From NCBI GenBank assembly GCA_017439615.1, contig JAFSIU010000015.1, positions 1 to 10,967 of the forward strand: a DNA stretch of 10,967 nt, in the 5' to 3' direction. Below, piece by piece: positions 6,319 to 10,967 of this stretch (position 1 is its first letter; every line of letters starts with the position of its first letter). A program made the position numbers and the translations under genes. The notes under the pieces were generated by a model, which was not told the DNA's origin, did no database searches, and was given only the letters and a program-made list of their open reading frames with translations. This DNA is from Bacillota bacterium. Its GTDB lineage: Bacteria; Bacillota; Dehalobacteriia; UBA4068.

Positions 6319-6347
6319 TTGCCTTGTACTATATATTGTGGTATAAT
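6319..6347 (+). promoter_or_regulatory. Promoter of gyrBA
   Basis: TTGCCT (6319-6324) and a perfect TATAAT (6342-6347) are 17 bases apart, with TGG directly before the -10 (an extended -10). The predicted start is near 6354, leaving an untranslated leader of about 167 bases before the gyrB ATG at 6521. The perfect minus-strand TATAAT at 6296-6301 lies close by, so opposing initiation may interact. Confidence 0.7.
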
Positions 6348-6354
6348 AGCAGTA

Positions 6355-6449
6355 CAGCCCAATGATTTTCAATCTTGAGGCTGAACGTCTATTTTATACC
6401 GGATTGTTGCCGCAAGGCAACAGACGCATAGCGAAAGCTATGGTATAAA
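6355..6449 (+). promoter_or_regulatory. Structured gyrB leader RNA: hairpin plus three-way junction with two GNRA loops
   Basis: Within the predicted gyrB leader I see a consistent fold. CAGCC (6355-6359) pairs with GGCTG (6379-6383), with an inner GATT/AATC stem. A closing stem pairs 6393-6399 with 6443-6449 (seven pairs). Inside it, hairpin 1 pairs 6406-6411 with 6416-6421 around GCAA and can extend outward by T-A and T-G pairs. Hairpin 2 pairs 6427-6432 with 6437-6442 around GAAA. Both loops are GNRA on the plus strand only, which fixes the RNA strand. CGTCT (6386-6390) is also complementary to AGACG (6422-6426), which would form a pseudoknot or an alternative state. I do not recognise a known riboswitch or ribozyme class. 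The ribosome site (AGGAGGT, 6509-6515) lies well outside the fold. Confidence 0.55.
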
Positions 6450-6481
6450 TATACAAGGTTAAAGCCCATATTTTGCCTTAA

Positions 6482-8497
<2,016 letters not shown>

Positions 8498-8509
8498 GGA
8501 GGTGCGGCA

Positions 8510-10967
8510 ATGGATTTCACAGAAGGCAAAGTTCTTGGAAGAAATATCGAAGAAGAAATGCGCGAATCCTATATAGATTATGCCATGAGCGTAATCGTCG
8601 GCCGTGCTCTTCCCGATGTGCGTGACGGTCTGAAGCCCGTTCACAGAAGAATTCTTTATTCAATGTATGACCAGGGCAATACCCCCGACAAGCCGCACAG
8701 AAAATGCGCCAGAGTCGTCGGTGATGTTTTGGGTAAATATCATCCCCATGGTGATACAGCGGTCTATGACGCGCTTGTTCGTATGGCGCAGGATTTCTCC
8801 ATGCGCAATATGCTGGTCGACGGTCAGGGTAACTTCGGCTCTGTTGACGGCGACAGCGCTGCTGCAATGCGTTATACAGAGTGCCGTCTGCGCGGCTATG
8901 CAGTCGATCTGATGGGCGATATCAATAAAGACACCGTTGATTTCAGCGATAACTATGACGGCTCGGAAAAGGAACCCGTTGTTCTCCCTGCAAGACTGCC
9001 CAATATTCTCATCAACGGTTCTTCCGGTATTGCAGTTGGTATGGCTACCAATATTCCGCCTCATAATCTTGGCGAGGTCGTGGATGCTGTCATTATGCTG
9101 ATTGATGACCCCAATGCATCCGTTCAGGATCTGATGAAGGCTGTCAAAGGTCCTGACTTCCCCACCGCAGGCATAATCCTGGGCACCTCCGGCATCAAGG
9201 ATGCCTATGAAACCGGCAGAGGAACAGTCAAGATCCGTGCCCGCTCCACTATTGAACCTATGAATAACGGCAAGCAGCGAATCATCGTTTCCGAGCTGCC
9301 CTATCAGGTCAATAAGGCTGACCTCATCGCCAAAATCGCCGATCTGGTCAAGGATAAAAAGGTCGAAGGCATTTCCGACCTGCGTGACGAATCCGACCGT
9401 GAAGGTATGCGCATCGTTATCGAATGCAAAAAGGATGCCAATCCCAATGTTATCCTCAATCTGCTTTATAAGCATACTGCAATGCAGTCCAGCTTTGGTA
9501 TCATCATGCTCGCTCTCAATGGCGGCGTGCCGATGGTCATGAATCTTAAGCAGGTTTTGCAGGCTTATATAAGACATCAGGAAGAGGTCATCACCCGCCG
9601 CTGCCGCTTTGATCTTGCAAAGGCACAAGACCGTGCTCATATCGTTGAAGGCTTGCGCATTGCTCTTGATAATATTGACGAGGTAGTTGCCATCATTCGT
9701 TCCGCTGCCTCCACTGAGGAAGCAAGACAAAAGCTGATGAACCGCTTTGGACTTTCCGAGCGACAGACCAATGCTATTCTGGAAATGCGTCTGAGAGCAT
9801 TGACAGGTCTGGAAAGAGACAAGCTGGATGCGGAATATCGCGAGCTTATTCAGACCATTGCATATCTCACCGAGGTTCTGAACAATGAACAGATGCTGCT
9901 CTTCATCATCAAGGATGAGATCGGAAAGCTGCGCGACAAATATAAGGATCCCCGCCGTACCGCTATCACCTATGATGACGGAGAGATCAATATTGAAGAT
10001 CTGATCGCCGAGGAGGATATGGTCATCACCATTACCAACAGCGGCTATATCAAGAGACTCAATGCCAATATGTATCGTCAACAGCGCCGTGGCGGCAGAG
10101 GTGTTACTGCGATGACCACCAAGCAGGAGGATTTCGTAAAACAGCTCTTCATCGCCTCCACGCATCAATATCTGATGGTATTCACCAATCGCGGCAAGGT
10201 CTATCGCATGAAGGTGCATGAGATTCCCGAAGCAGGCAGAACTGCCCGCGGCACAGCGATCGTTAACCTGCTCAATCTCACCGGCGCGGATAAGATCACA
10301 GCAGTAATTCCCATCAAGGAATACAGCGACAATCAATTCCTCTTCCTTGCTACCAAAAACGGTGTCGTCAAAAAGAGCGTTCTCTCTGAATATGACAGCT
10401 CCCGTAAGGACGGTATCATTGCCATCAATCTCGATGAGGGCGATGATCTCATTGGTGTCAAGCTCACCGCCGGCGAAGAAGAGATCATTCTCAGCACTGC
10501 AAGAGGTGCTGCCATCCGCTTCTCCGAACAGGATGTACGTCCGATGGGCAGAGCTTCCCGCGGCGTAAGAGGCATCACACTGGAAGACGAGGATGCAGTT
10601 GTCAGCATTGATACCGCCACCGATGGCGGTGAGCTGCTGGTAGTCAGCGCCAATGGCTATGGCAAGCGCACTCCTCTGGCTGATTTCCGCTTCACAAAGC
10701 GCGGAGGCAAGGGTGTTTATGCAATGCGCTGCAATGACAAAACAGGTCCTTTGACCGCTATCGAGATCGTTATGCCCGAAGATGAAATGATGCTCATTTC
10801 GCAAGGCGGCATCATCATCCGCATCAATGTCAGCGATATTTCCGAACAGGGACGCTATGCTCAGGGCGTACGACTGATGAAGCTCGGCGATGATGACAGA
10901 GTTGTGGATATGGCCAAGGTCATCTCACATGATGAAGATGAAGATGTACAGACCACACTTGATATCG
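8510..10967 (+). CDS. gyrA: DNA gyrase subunit A (3' end cut by the window)
   Basis: GyrA cuts and rejoins DNA in the A2B2 gyrase. 819 codons are visible and the frame is open at the window edge; by family length only a short tail can be missing. AAGGAGGTG (8496-8504) overlaps the gyrB stop and precedes the ATG by about seven bases, so the two are coupled. Catalytic Tyr122 sits in AAAMRYTE, and the region [19 protein letters not shown] carries Thr83 and Asp87 (E. coli numbering happens to coincide). Thr83 replaces the Ser of E. coli, a natural variant in several Firmicutes and not by itself a resistance mark. The breakage-reunion and tower domains are followed by the six-bladed C-terminal domain, which opens with the GyrA-box QRRGGRG (residues 525-531, 10082-10102). 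That box separates gyrase from topoisomerase IV ParC. The last visible residues are acidic (HDEDED). Confidence 0.98.
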   Translation, partial: MDFTEGKVLGRNIEEEMRESYIDYAMSVIVGRALPDVRDGLKPVHRRILYSMYDQGNTPDKPHRKCARVVGDVLGKYHPHGDTAVYDALVRMAQDFSMRNMLVDGQGNFGSVDGDSAAAMRYTECRLRGYAVDLMGDINKDTVDFSDNYDGSEKEPVVLPARLPNILINGSSGIAVGMATNIPPHNLGEVVDAVIMLIDDPNASVQDLMKAVKGPDFPTAGIILGTSGIKDAYETGRGTVKIRARSTIEPMNNGKQRIIVSELPYQVNKADLIAKIADLVKDKKVEGISDLRDESDREGMRIVIECKKDANPNVILNLLYKHTAMQSSFGIIMLALNGGVPMVMNLKQVLQAYIRHQEEVITRRCRFDLAKAQDRAHIVEGLRIALDNIDEVVAIIRSAASTEEARQKLMNRFGLSERQTNAILEMRLRALTGLERDKLDAEYRELIQTIAYLTEVLNNEQMLLFIIKDEIGKLRDKYKDPRRTAITYDDGEINIEDLIAEEDMVITITNSGYIKRLNANMYRQQRRGGRGVTAMTTKQEDFVKQLFIASTHQYLMVFTNRGKVYRMKVHEIPEAGRTARGTAIVNLLNLTGADKITAVIPIKEYSDNQFLFLATKNGVVKKSVLSEYDSSRKDGIIAINLDEGDDLIGVKLTAGEEEIILSTARGAAIRFSEQDVRPMGRASRGVRGITLEDEDAVVSIDTATDGGELLVVSANGYGKRTPLADFRFTKRGGKGVYAMRCNDKTGPLTAIEIVMPEDEMMLISQGGIIIRINVSDISEQGRYAQGVRLMKLGDDDRVVDMAKVISHDEDEDVQTTLDI

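Noticed and set aside
6355..6449. THF, ZTP, c-di-GMP, preQ1 or hammerhead-type RNA in the folD-gyrB gap
   Set aside because: I compared remembered consensus motifs of these classes with the sequence and none fits; the GNRA loops place the RNA on the gyrB strand, not on the folD strand.
8744..8800. Quinolone-resistance change in GyrA
   Set aside because: Residue 83 is Thr and residue 87 is Asp, and Thr83 occurs naturally in several Firmicutes; no known resistance substitution is evident.
8660..10804. A 714-codon open frame on the minus strand across gyrA
   Set aside because: It lies wholly opposite the strongly conserved gyrA, and its translation is low in recognisable motifs and rich in Cys/His/Ile typical of antisense shadows. 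Codon bias in gyrA explains the lack of stops.

Overview
The window looks like chromosomal DNA of an anaerobic Firmicute. The Negativicutes (diderm Firmicutes such as the Phascolarctobacterium/Acidaminococcus group) are my best guess. The basis is the style of GyrB and GyrA (short GyrB without the enterobacterial insertion), a BofC-type domain protein, a FolD of the 'PDDLxYE' kind, and strong AGGAGG-type ribosome binding sites. This placement is inference from remembered family resemblance, not from a search. I see no phage, transposon, CRISPR array or RNA gene of a known class.

Layout. Positions 1-193 carry two hairpins that end transcription from both sides. A small secreted or anchored BofC-like protein (194-724, minus) is divergent from an orphan branched-chain-amino-acid-type substrate-binding lipoprotein (839-1951, plus). 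A bidirectional terminator (about 1958-2000) separates that gene from a minus-strand EamA/DMT permease (2012-2962), which has its own good promoter. Next, also on minus, come a PAP2-like membrane protein (3144-3785) and, upstream of it, an Xre-type regulator with a membrane C-terminus (3892-4497). These two probably form a pair. A second minus-strand unit is folD plus a CxxCxxCC protein (4705-6163), with an 8-nt gene overlap and a clear terminator.

The folD-gyrB intergenic region (6164-6520) holds the gyrB promoter and a long leader that can fold into a compact three-way junction with two GNRA tetraloop hairpins. gyrB (6521-8497) and gyrA (8510 to the window end, lacking only its last codons) form a tight two-gene operon for DNA gyrase. 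recF, dnaN and dnaA do not precede gyrB here.

Most unusual points: the structured gyrB leader; a FolD whose positions for two classical catalytic residues (Lys54 and Gln98 in E. coli) hold Leu and Phe; a PAP2 protein lacking the PSGH histidine; and a CxxCxxCC protein whose best start is a TTG nested in the end of folD. Several start codons are set inward from the longest open frame because a strong Shine-Dalgarno sequence marks an internal start. I did not find a clear new multi-gene system. The gyrB leader is the best candidate for something undescribed.
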